This document shows, in pieces, positions 24,921 through 34,443 of a stretch of DNA of 49,333 nucleotides. Source of the DNA: an uncultured Clostridia bacterium (GTDB lineage Bacteria; Bacillota; Clostridia; Oscillospirales; Acutalibacteraceae); contig CAMJMQ010000020.1 of NCBI GenBank assembly GCA_946407065.1, positions 1 to 49,333 of the forward strand, given 5' to 3'. The first letter of the stretch is position 1, and each line of letters opens with the position of its first letter. The notes below the pieces were generated by a model, which was given only the letters and a program-made list of their open reading frames with translations, did not search any database and was not told where the DNA came from. The translations under genes were made by a program, and so were the position numbers.

Positions 24921-25612
24921 TGAGTTTATTTGCGATCGCTGATCTGCATTTGTCGCTCGGCACCGACAAGCCGATGGATGTGTTCCGCGGCTGGACGGAC
25001 TATGTCGATCGCCTCAAAGCGAACTGGGAGCGGCTCGTGACCGATGACGACACCGTCGTCGTCGCGGGGGATATCTCGTGGGCGATGAAGCTCGAGGAGT
25101 GTGACGCGGATTTTTCGTTCATCCACTCCCTGCCCGGTCAAAAGATCTTCCTCAAGGGCAATCACGATTACTGGTGGCAGACCAAGAAGAAGCTCGATGA
25201 TTATCTTGCCGACCGCGGCTTTGACACGATCAGGATCCTGTTCAATAACGCGTTCCTAATCGAGGGCAGAACCGTTTGCGGCACCCGCGGCTGGTATTAC
25301 GACAAAGAGGGCGAGCACGACATCAAGGTCATCAACCGTGAGATCGGACGGCTCAAAATGTCATATGCCGAAGCGAAGAAGCTCAGCGACGCGCCGCCGA
25401 TTGTCTTTCTCCATTATCCGCCCGTGTACGGCGATGTGGAATGTGAGGAGATCATGTCCGCACTCTTAGAGCTCGACGTCAAGGAATGTTACTACGGTCA
25501 TCTGCACGGTGAGCGCACCCACCAAAACGCCGTGATCGGCAACTACAAGGGCATCAACTTCCATCTGATCGCCTGCGACTACACCAAATTCGTTCCTGTC
25601 TTGGTACGATGA
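24920..25612 (+). CDS. Calcineurin-like metallophosphoesterase
   Basis: A 230-aa protein with all metal-binding motifs of the family: D8 and H10 (ADLHLS), GD (VVAGDISW, about 50), GNHD (about 80), the His of FLHYPP, and GHLHGE near the end. The DISWAMKLEE block marks the bacterial YkuE/COG1768-type group; the substrate is unknown. The start is GTG, overlapping the thrC stop by one base (TAGTG), so it is probably coupled to thrC. Confidence 0.88.
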   Translation: MSLFAIADLHLSLGTDKPMDVFRGWTDYVDRLKANWERLVTDDDTVVVAGDISWAMKLEECDADFSFIHSLPGQKIFLKGNHDYWWQTKKKLDDYLADRGFDTIRILFNNAFLIEGRTVCGTRGWYYDKEGEHDIKVINREIGRLKMSYAEAKKLSDAPPIVFLHYPPVYGDVECEEIMSALLELDVKECYYGHLHGERTHQNAVIGNYKGINFHLIACDYTKFVPVLVR

Positions 25613-25615
25613 TAA

Positions 25616-25662
25616 AGGCTCCCTTTGGTAAAGGGAGCTGTCACCAAAGGTGACTGAGGGAT
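25616..25662. repeat. GGCTCCCTTT repeat after the phosphoesterase
   Basis: GGCTCCCTTTGGTAAAGGGAG then CTGTCACCAAAGGTGACTGAGG: two consecutive hairpins, the canonical form of this family. It probably terminates the thrC transcript. Confidence 0.8.
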
Positions 25663-25814
25663 TGCACGGATTGTACGAGCGTTCAGCGAGTAACCAACAA
25701 TATAAACTTTACAAATTATACATAGTATTTTATTACCATGTGTGATATATTAAAGGGCAGTATCGCCGAGCGATACACCGAAAACGAAATGATTCATTCA
25801 GGAGGAATAGAATA

Positions 25815-27092
25815 ATGGCTTTAAAATCATCTAATTTAACCGCGACCAACACCTATGAGGTAGAGGTAGAAGTAGACGGCAAAACCTTTATGGAGGCTGT
25901 CGCGAAGGTATTCAAAAAACAGGCGAAGAAGCTCGCTGTCCCCGGCTTCCGCAAGGGTAAAGCGCCCCGCGCCATCATCGAGAAGATGTACGGCGAGGAT
26001 GTTTTCTATGACGACGCCATGCAGGATTGCTATCCCGAGGCTTTGGACGAGGCTTGTGAGGCTGCCGGCTTAAAGGTCATCACCGTTACCGGTCTCGAGG
26101 CGACCCACGTCGCTAAGGAAGGCTTCACCTTCAAGGCGACCGTCGTTGTTGAGCCTGAGATCGAGATCAAGGAATATGACGGCATCGAGGTCGAGAAGCT
26201 CTCCACCGAGGTCACCGAAGAGATGATCGATGAGGAGATCGACCGCGTTCGTGAGCGCAACAGCCGCATGATTACTGTTGAGGATCGTGCCGCAGAGAAC
26301 GGCGACACCGTCGTCATCGACTTCGAGGGCTTCTGCGACGGCGAAGCGTTCGAGGGCGGCAAGGCGGAGGAATATAACCTCGAGCTCGGCTCCGGCAACT
26401 TCATCCCCGGCTTTGAGGAGCAGATCGTCGGTCACAACACCGGCGACGAGTTCGATATCGACGTCAAGTTCCCCGAGGAGTATCAGGCTGAGAACCTCAA
26501 GGGCAAGGACGCTGTCTTCAAGATCAAGCTGCACGAGATCAAGACAAAGGAGCTCCCCGAGGTCGACGATGATTTTGTCAAGGATGTATCCGAGAAGGAT
26601 ACCGTCGCCGAGTACCGCGACGAGCTCAAGGAGCAGATCGCAAAGCGCCTCGAGGGTGAATCCGAGCGTGATCTCGACGACAAGCTGACCAACGCGATCA
26701 TCGAGAAGGTCGAGGGCGAGATCCCCGAGCAGATGTATGACAGAGAGGCACAGAACATGGTGCGCGAGATGGATATGCGTCTGCGTCAGCAGGGCATGGA
26801 CTTCGACAACTACATGAAATATACCGGCATGGACGCAAACGCCGTCCTCGAGATGTACAAGCCCGAGGCTCAGCGCAGAGTCAAGATGCGCTTAGCGCTC
26901 GAGAAGATCGCCGAGCTCGAGAAGATCGAGCCCACCGAGGATCAGATCAACGAGGAGTATGACAAGATGGCTCAGGCTTACAACATGGAAGCCGACAAGG
27001 TCAAGGAGATCATCCCCGTCGACAGCATCAAGGAAGACCTCGGCGTTCAGCTCGCCATGAAGCACATCAAGGACAACGCGGTCATCAAATAA
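25815..27092 (+). CDS. tig: Trigger factor
   Basis: A 425-aa ribosome-associated chaperone. The N-terminal ribosome-binding domain has the signature GFRKGKAPRAIIEK (about 44-57). The FKBP-type prolyl isomerase domain spans about 155-240 (GDTVVIDFEGF, GSGNFIPGFEEQIVG). The C-terminal chaperone domain is helical. AGGAGGAATAG precedes the ATG. It opens a protein quality control block (tig-clpP-clpX-lon). Confidence 0.96.
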   Translation: MALKSSNLTATNTYEVEVEVDGKTFMEAVAKVFKKQAKKLAVPGFRKGKAPRAIIEKMYGEDVFYDDAMQDCYPEALDEACEAAGLKVITVTGLEATHVAKEGFTFKATVVVEPEIEIKEYDGIEVEKLSTEVTEEMIDEEIDRVRERNSRMITVEDRAAENGDTVVIDFEGFCDGEAFEGGKAEEYNLELGSGNFIPGFEEQIVGHNTGDEFDIDVKFPEEYQAENLKGKDAVFKIKLHEIKTKELPEVDDDFVKDVSEKDTVAEYRDELKEQIAKRLEGESERDLDDKLTNAIIEKVEGEIPEQMYDREAQNMVREMDMRLRQQGMDFDNYMKYTGMDANAVLEMYKPEAQRRVKMRLALEKIAELEKIEPTEDQINEEYDKMAQAYNMEADKVKEIIPVDSIKEDLGVQLAMKHIKDNAVIK

Positions 27093-27095
27093 GGT

Positions 27096-27150
27096 GAATG
27101 GTGAACGGTGAATGGTGAACGGTGGATGGCGGGCGCTGCCCGCACCCGAT
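27096..27150. repeat. GTGAATGGTGAACG tandem repeat
   Basis: GTGAATGGTGAACG is repeated about twice with variants. It is followed by a GGCGGGCGCTGCCCGC hairpin, between tig and clpP. Confidence 0.65.
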
Positions 27151-27229
27151 TCTATGTATGTCGCCTTCATCGTATGAATAATACGGATAACACAGATAAT
27201 AATATTATACTGCGAAAGGAAGATCATTT

Positions 27230-27811
27230 ATGGCTTTAGTACCTTATGTAGTAGAACAAACCAATCGCGGAGAGCGTTCCTATGACATCTTCTCCCGTTT
27301 GTTGAATGACAGAATCATTATGCTCAATGAAGAAGTCAACTCGGCGACCGCCAGCTTAGTCGTCGCCCAGCTGCTTTACCTCGAGGGACAGGATCCCAAC
27401 AAGGATATTTCCCTCTATATCAATTCCCCCGGCGGCTCCGTCACCGACGGCATGGCGATCTATGACACCATGCAGTATATCAAGTGCGACGTTTCCACCA
27501 TCTGCATGGGCATGGCGGCTTCCATGGGCGCGTTCCTGCTTGCCGCCGGCACCAAGGGCAAGCGTTACGCGCTGCCCAACGCCGATATCATGATCCACCA
27601 GCCCTCGGGCGGCGCTCAGGGTCAGGCGACCGATATCGAGATCCATACCCAGCATATCCTGCACACCAAGCAGAAGCTCAACGAGATCCTTGCCAAAAAC
27701 ACCGGTCAGCCGCTCGAGACCATCAAGCAGGATACCGAGCGCGACAACTTCATGACCGCTCAGCAGGCGCTGGAATACGGCCTGATCGACAAGGTAATTG
27801 AACACCGCTGA
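27230..27811 (+). CDS. clpP: ATP-dependent Clp protease proteolytic subunit
   Basis: A 193-aa serine protease subunit of the ClpP 14-mer. The catalytic triad is S98 (GMAASMGAF), H123 (MIHQPSGG) and D172 (ERDNF). The [12 protein letters not shown] loop is intact and the short N-terminal propeptide is typical. AAAGGAAG lies upstream. clpX follows after a repeat-filled gap of 173 bp. No CtsR or CIRCE operator sequence was recognised. Confidence 0.97.
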   Translation: MALVPYVVEQTNRGERSYDIFSRLLNDRIIMLNEEVNSATASLVVAQLLYLEGQDPNKDISLYINSPGGSVTDGMAIYDTMQYIKCDVSTICMGMAASMGAFLLAAGTKGKRYALPNADIMIHQPSGGAQGQATDIEIHTQHILHTKQKLNEILAKNTGQPLETIKQDTERDNFMTAQQALEYGLIDKVIEHR

Positions 27812-27843
27812 TTGATATCCCTTTAAAACGTCATTGCGCGTAA

Positions 27844-27898
27844 AGGCTCCTTTTGGTAAAAGGAGCTGTCGCCCGACACACATGTCGGGTGACTGAGG
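27844..27898. repeat. GGCTCCTTTT repeat between clpP and clpX
   Basis: GGCTCCTTTTGGTAAAAGGAG then CTGTCGCCCGACACACATGT, CGGGTGACTGAGG. This is a variant in which both arms changed together (CTCCTTTT/AAAAGGAG), keeping the stem. Confidence 0.75.
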
Positions 27899-27984
27899 AA
27901 TTGTATCAATTGATCGAACGAAAGTGAGATTCCGAATTCAATACAATCATTCCGCGCATCAGGATATCAAGTAAGGAGATTCGT

Positions 27985-29280
27985 ATGGCAGGAAAAAGAA
28001 AAGACGACAACGTATATTGCTCTTTCTGCGGCAAGCCGCAGGAGATGGTAGGGCGTCTGATCGCCGGCAACGGCGTGTATATCTGTGATCGCTGCATCGA
28101 TCTGTGCATGTCGATTTTGGAGGACGGCGAGCCCGAGCCGGTCGAGATGCCGAAGGAGACCGCTGTTTCCAAGGATAAGCTCTTAAAGCCCGCGGAGATC
28201 AAAAAGATCCTCGATGAGTACGTCATCGGTCAGGAAGTCGCTAAAAAGACGCTCTCCGTAGCGGTATACAACCACTACAAGCGCGTATTCAATCATGACG
28301 ATAACGTGGAGTTCTCCAAGTCCAATGTGCTGATGCTCGGCCCCACCGGCGTGGGCAAGACCCTTCTCGCACAGACGCTCGCCAAGGCGCTCGACGTGCC
28401 CTTTGCAATCGCGGACGCGACCACGCTCACCGAGGCGGGTTACGTCGGCGAGGATGTGGAGAACATCCTCCTAAAGCTGATTCAGGCGGCTGATTTCGAT
28501 ATCGAAAAGGCGCAGCGCGGCATCATCTATATCGACGAGATCGATAAGATCGCGCGCAAGTCCGAGAACCCCTCCATCACCCGCGACGTCAGCGGCGAGG
28601 GCGTCCAGCAGGCGCTGTTGAAGATTGTTGAGGGAACGGTCGCGAATGTTCCTCCGCAGGGCGGCAGAAAGCACCCCCAGCAGGAGTTTTTGCAGATCGA
28701 TACCAAGAACATCCTCTTCATCTGCGCGGGCGCGTTTGACGGTCTTGAAAAGGTCGTCAAAAAGCGCATGGGCTCCTCCGTGCTCGGCTTTGAGGCGGAC
28801 GTTGTCGATACCAACGAAGAACTCGAGAACGAGTGGATGAAGCACGTGACGGGTCATGACCTGATCAAGTTCGGTATCATCCCCGAGCTGATCGGCAGAC
28901 TGCCTGTCATCGCGGCGCTGTCCGATCTTTCGGAGGACGACATGGTGCGCGTGCTGACCGAGCCGAAGAACTCCGTCATCGCCCAGTATAAGCACCTGTT
29001 CAAGCTCGATAATGTGGAGCTGCTCTTTGAGAAAGAAGCGCTCTACGCGATCGCGCGAAAGGCAAAGGAGCAGAACACCGGCGCGCGCGGATTGCGCGGC
29101 ATCATCGAAGGTCTGTTGATGGATCTGATGTTTGAAACGCCCTCCGATACCACGATTGAGAAGATCATCATAACCCGCGACGTGGTAGAGAACGGCGCCG
29201 AGGCGCAGATCATCCGCAACGATTCCGCCTTCCCGCTCAAACACGAATTAGACGAAGAGGAACAGGACTCCGCTTCCTGA
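27985..29280 (+). CDS. clpX: ATP-dependent Clp protease ATP-binding subunit ClpX
   Basis: A 431-aa AAA+ unfoldase feeding ClpP. The N-terminal zinc-binding domain has four cysteines (CSFCGKPQ...CDRCIDLC). Walker A is GPTGVGKT, Walker [12 protein letters not shown], then pore and sensor regions ([33 protein letters not shown]). The IGF-type ClpP-docking loop is IGRLPV-adjacent and not obvious in the canonical form. TAAGGAG precedes the ATG. Confidence 0.96.
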   Translation: MAGKRKDDNVYCSFCGKPQEMVGRLIAGNGVYICDRCIDLCMSILEDGEPEPVEMPKETAVSKDKLLKPAEIKKILDEYVIGQEVAKKTLSVAVYNHYKRVFNHDDNVEFSKSNVLMLGPTGVGKTLLAQTLAKALDVPFAIADATTLTEAGYVGEDVENILLKLIQAADFDIEKAQRGIIYIDEIDKIARKSENPSITRDVSGEGVQQALLKIVEGTVANVPPQGGRKHPQQEFLQIDTKNILFICAGAFDGLEKVVKKRMGSSVLGFEADVVDTNEELENEWMKHVTGHDLIKFGIIPELIGRLPVIAALSDLSEDDMVRVLTEPKNSVIAQYKHLFKLDNVELLFEKEALYAIARKAKEQNTGARGLRGIIEGLLMDLMFETPSDTTIEKIIITRDVVENGAEAQIIRNDSAFPLKHELDEEEQDSAS

Positions 29281-29335
29281 TTTGATATCTCGCAACGTTT
29301 GATCATTTCTATTTTATCGCGAAGTAAATCACATT

Positions 29336-29440
29336 TTGTAGGGCGGGGGTTCACTCCCGCCGAATCCTTTCCGATAAACGGCATTTAACCGCAAAGCAAA
29401 TCAATGCTTATTGTAGGGGAGGGGATTGCTCCTCCCGTTA
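29336..29440. repeat. Two GTAGGG repeats between clpX and lon
   Basis: TGTAGGGCGGGGGTTCACTC (29337 on) and TGTAGGGGAGGGGATTGCTC (29412 on), each with its downstream CCG...GATAAA part, in tandem orientation. Confidence 0.75.
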
Positions 29441-29453
29441 CCCAAACCGATAA

Positions 29454-29482
29454 AAGGCTGTATGTCAAACGCATACAGCCTT
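29454..29482. terminator. Hairpin after clpX
   Basis: AAGGCTGTATG and CATACAGCCTT form a perfect 11-bp stem around TCAAACG. It is the best terminator candidate for clpX though 170 nt downstream. T-rich sequence flanks it better on the minus strand. Confidence 0.55.
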
Positions 29483-29553
29483 ATGCTGATTTTAGAATAC
29501 TGTGATACTGAAACGCAGTACCGAACCAACTATCATTTACGAGAATAAATATG

Positions 29554-29608
29554 GACGCGTGTCATTTTTAGCTGACTGATGATTCAACAAGAAAAAGATT
29601 TACGCGTC
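29554..29608 (+). promoter_or_regulatory. Inverted repeat in the lon leader
   Basis: GACGCGT (29554-29560) and ACGCGTC (29602-29608) are perfect inverted repeats 41 nt apart. The second ends 1-2 bases before the AAGGAG ribosome site of lon. A hairpin or operator role is possible. Confidence 0.35.
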
Positions 29609-29618
29609 AAGGAGTATT

Positions 29619-32018
<2,400 letters not shown>

Positions 32019-32036
<18 letters not shown>

Positions 32037-32180
32037 GGGAGCTGTCTGCGGACACTTGTGTCACGCAGACTGAGGGTTGAAAGACGTAAGATTCGGATGA
32101 CGTTTTCCGTTAAATATATGGCAACCCTCCGACCTCGCCTTACGGCGAGCCCACCTCCCTTAGGAAAGGGAGGCTGAAAG
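32019..32180. repeat. Facing pair of GGCTCCCTTT repeats, lon end to engB
   Basis: A forward unit (32019-32080) begins inside lon and provides its stop codon (CTCCCTTTTCTAAGGGAG). A reversed unit (32121-32176, CAACCCTCCGACCTCGCC...CTCCCTTAGGAAAGGGAGG) ends 14 nt before engB. Together they can fold into a large structure. Confidence 0.8.
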
Positions 32181-32190
32181 GGAGATTCCT

Positions 32191-32766
32191 ATGCTGAATG
32201 TGACATTTACCTATTCCGCGGGACTGAGCTCACAGCTGCGCCCCGATGACCGCCCCGATGTGGTCTTTTCGGGTCGCTCCAATGTGGGCAAGTCCTCGCT
32301 GATCAACAAGCTCTGTAATCGCAAGGGGCTGGCGCGCGTCAGCTCCAAGCCCGGCAAGACCGCTACCATCAACTTTTTTGACGCGGAAACGTTCAACCTC
32401 GTTGACCTGCCCGGCTACGGCTACGCCAAGGTCAGCAAGGTCGAAAAGCTGAGATGGGCGGAGCTGGTCGAGGGCTACTTTGCCGCCGGACGCGACATCG
32501 CGCTGGTGGTGCAGATCATCGATATGCGCCACAAGCCGACCGCCGACGATATGAATATGATCAACTTTCTCTATGATAACGGCATCCCGTTCATCGTCGT
32601 CGCGACCAAGGCGGACAAGCTCAACAAGGGCGAGTATGCCGCGCAGCTCGAGCAGCTCTCCGGCATCATGGCGAATTACCCGAACGTCGGATTATATCCC
32701 TTCTCCGCGCTGAGGGGCGACGGCAAAGAGGCGATCTTAGACGCGATACAGCAGCATTTGTCATAA
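32191..32766 (+). CDS. engB: Ribosome biogenesis GTP-binding protein EngB (YsxC/YihA)
   Basis: A 191-aa GTPase required for 50S assembly. G1 GRSNVGKSS (about 28-36), the Thr of PGKTATINFF (G2), G3 DLPGYGYAKV and G4 TKADK are present, and the C-terminal SALRGDGKEAI block is typical. AAAGGGAG lies upstream. It directly follows lon as in Bacillus (lonA-ysxC). Confidence 0.95.
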   Translation: MLNVTFTYSAGLSSQLRPDDRPDVVFSGRSNVGKSSLINKLCNRKGLARVSSKPGKTATINFFDAETFNLVDLPGYGYAKVSKVEKLRWAELVEGYFAAGRDIALVVQIIDMRHKPTADDMNMINFLYDNGIPFIVVATKADKLNKGEYAAQLEQLSGIMANYPNVGLYPFSALRGDGKEAILDAIQQHLS

Positions 32767-32771
32767 CGATC

Positions 32772-32873
32772 GTCATTTTGAGGAGAGGTACAGCCTCGAC
32801 GTGGGAATCTCAACCGATTAGTTTGTTTCGGAGATTGCCACACCCCGACAAGTCTGTCGGGGTTCGCAATGAC
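32772..32873. repeat. Facing pair of CATTGCG elements before lysA
   Basis: A forward unit (GTCATTTTGAGGAGAGG...GACGTGGGAATCTCAACC) and a reversed unit (GGAGATTGCCACACCCCGAC...GTTCGCAATGAC) are separated by 13 bp. The reading frame of lysA stays open through both, but no start is supported there. Confidence 0.75.
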
Positions 32874-32903
32874 TATGGTAATATAATTCTGGGAGGTATG
32901 AGT

Positions 32904-34184
32904 ATGAAAAAGACACCGTTTTTGACCAAGGAACAGGTACAGGATATCATCAAGGATATCCCCACGCCGTTCCACATCTACGACGAAAAGGGCATCCGCG
33001 AGAACTGCCGCCGTTTGTACAAGGCGTTCTCATGGAACAAGGGCTTCAAGGAGTATTTTGCCGTCAAGGCGACCCCGAACCCCTATCTGCTCAGCATCCT
33101 CAAGGAAGAGGGCTGCGGCGTTGACTGCTCGTCGCTGACGGAGCTCGTGATGAGTGAAGCGTGCGGCTTTTCGGGCGAGGACATCATGTTCTCCTCCAAC
33201 GTCACGCCTGAAGAGGATATGAAGAAGGCGTATGAGTTGGGCGCGTATATCAACCTCGACGATCTCAATTTTGTGCCCTTCATCGAGCGCGTCACGGGCG
33301 TTCCCGAGACGATCTGCTGCCGCTATAATCCCGGCGGCACCTTCGAGCTTGCCGCGTCACGCACCGGCGTTCAGGTCATGGACAACCCCGGTGAGGCGAA
33401 GTACGGCATGAGCGAGGATCAGATGGCTGAGGCGTTCACTCAGCTCAAAAAGGACGGCGCCAAGCACTTTGGCATCCACGCGTTCTTAGCGTCCAATACC
33501 GTAAGTAACGAGTATTACGCGGAGCTCGCGTCCATCCTCTTCCAACTCGCCGTGCGTCTTAAAGACCGCTGCGGCGTGCATATCAGCTTCATTAACCTGT
33601 CCGGCGGCATCGGCGTCGATTACCGCCCCGAAGAGCCGACCAACGACATCATGATCATCGGCGATCTGGTTCGTCAAAAGTATGAGGAGATCTTGACCCC
33701 TGCCGGTATGGATGACATCGCGATCTTCACCGAGCTCGGCCGCTACATGATGGCTCCTTATGGCGCGCTGATCGCGACCTGTCTGCACACCAAGCACATC
33801 TACAAGGACTACATCGGTCTGGACGCCTGCGCCGCCAACCTCATGCGCCCCGCGATGTACGGCTCCTACCACCACATCACCGTGCTCGGCAAGGAGAACG
33901 ACCCCTGCGATTTCAAGTACGATGTGACTGGCGGTCTGTGCGAGAACAACGACAAATTCGCCGTTGACCGCATGCTGCCCGAGATCCTGCCCGATGACCT
34001 GATCTATATCCACGACACCGGCGCTCACGGCTTCTCGATGGGCTACAACTACAACGGCAAGCTCAGATCGGCAGAAGTCCTGCTCAAGGAGGACGGCTCC
34101 CACCAGCTGATCCGCCGTGCCGAGACGATGGACGACTACTTCGCGACCTTCGACTTCTCGCCCTATCATTTCAACACAAAATAA
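32904..34184 (+). CDS. lysA: Diaminopimelate decarboxylase (LysA-type)
   Basis: A 426-aa fold-type III PLP decarboxylase. PLP lysine is K55 (EYFAVKATPNP). NLSGGIGVDYRP binds the cofactor phosphate, and the CENND block supplies the C-terminal active-site Cys. The usual His-rich block is replaced by GIHAFLASNT, a variant I associate with clostridial LysA proteins, so substrate is likely meso-diaminopimelate but not proven. The start at 32904 gives 7 nt from GGGAGG; ATG 32898 is too close. It is the last plus-strand gene before the surface-protein island. Confidence 0.85.
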   Translation: MKKTPFLTKEQVQDIIKDIPTPFHIYDEKGIRENCRRLYKAFSWNKGFKEYFAVKATPNPYLLSILKEEGCGVDCSSLTELVMSEACGFSGEDIMFSSNVTPEEDMKKAYELGAYINLDDLNFVPFIERVTGVPETICCRYNPGGTFELAASRTGVQVMDNPGEAKYGMSEDQMAEAFTQLKKDGAKHFGIHAFLASNTVSNEYYAELASILFQLAVRLKDRCGVHISFINLSGGIGVDYRPEEPTNDIMIIGDLVRQKYEEILTPAGMDDIAIFTELGRYMMAPYGALIATCLHTKHIYKDYIGLDACAANLMRPAMYGSYHHITVLGKENDPCDFKYDVTGGLCENNDKFAVDRMLPEILPDDLIYIHDTGAHGFSMGYNYNGKLRSAEVLLKEDGSHQLIRRAETMDDYFATFDFSPYHFNTK

Positions 34185-34186
34185 TA

Positions 34187-34234
34187 TGCATAAAACGATC
34201 TCCCTCACCTGATCGGGTGGGGGAGATTATGCAT
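34187..34234 (+). terminator. Terminator after lysA
   Basis: ATCTCCCTCACC pairs with GGTGGGGGAGAT around a short loop. An outer stem ATGCATAA/TTATGCAT extends it. It lies 3 nt after the lysA stop and faces the terminator of the minus-strand island, so the two transcripts are insulated. Confidence 0.75.
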
Positions 34235-34235
34235 C

Positions 34236-34275
34236 ACAAAAGCGCCGCCACATCTGTGACGGCGCTGTGCTTTTG
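34236..34275 (-). terminator. Terminator of cassette 1
   Basis: On the minus strand GCGCCGTCAC, AGAT, GTGGCGGCGC, then TTTTGT: a 10-bp stem with one wobble and a T-run. It lies 7 nt after the microprotein stop. Identical copies end cassettes 2 and 3. Confidence 0.85.
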
Positions 34276-34282
34276 TATGCTG

Positions 34283-34429
34283 TTATCGGGTCGGAACGGT
34301 GTCTTTGCCGCCCCTATCAAACAACTCGCTCAACATTCTGAAAGCGTTGTTTGTATCGGAGGTAGTGATGACGTCTTTATCCGAGAAGCGGGTGATGGTC
34401 AAAATCGATTTCTCATATTTTTCCTTCAT
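34283..34429 (-). CDS. 48-aa microprotein, cassette 1
   Basis: A 48-aa frame starting MKEKYEKSILTITRF and ending KDTVPTR. It begins 14 nt after the stop of the 886-aa secreted protein, with GAGGAGGTAAGGA directly before the ATG, one of the strongest ribosome sites in the window. It has no signal peptide or membrane helix. The composition is charged, with DVITTSD in the middle. Small clostridial proteins with a similar '..I..F...DVITTS' word exist in my memory, with no known function. The same frame, base for base, follows the other two paralogues. Coding status is inferred from start context and repetition; the copies are too alike to show codon-level selection. Confidence 0.7.
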   Translation of the reverse strand: MKEKYEKSILTITRFSDKDVITTSDTNNAFRMLSELFDRGGKDTVPTR

Positions 34430-34443
34430 TTCCTTACCTCCTC

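Noticed and set aside
25663..29618. CtsR or CIRCE heat-shock operators near tig, clpP, clpX and lon
   Set aside because: Looked for the GGTCAAA-type direct repeats and the TTAGCACTC inverted repeat; neither was found.
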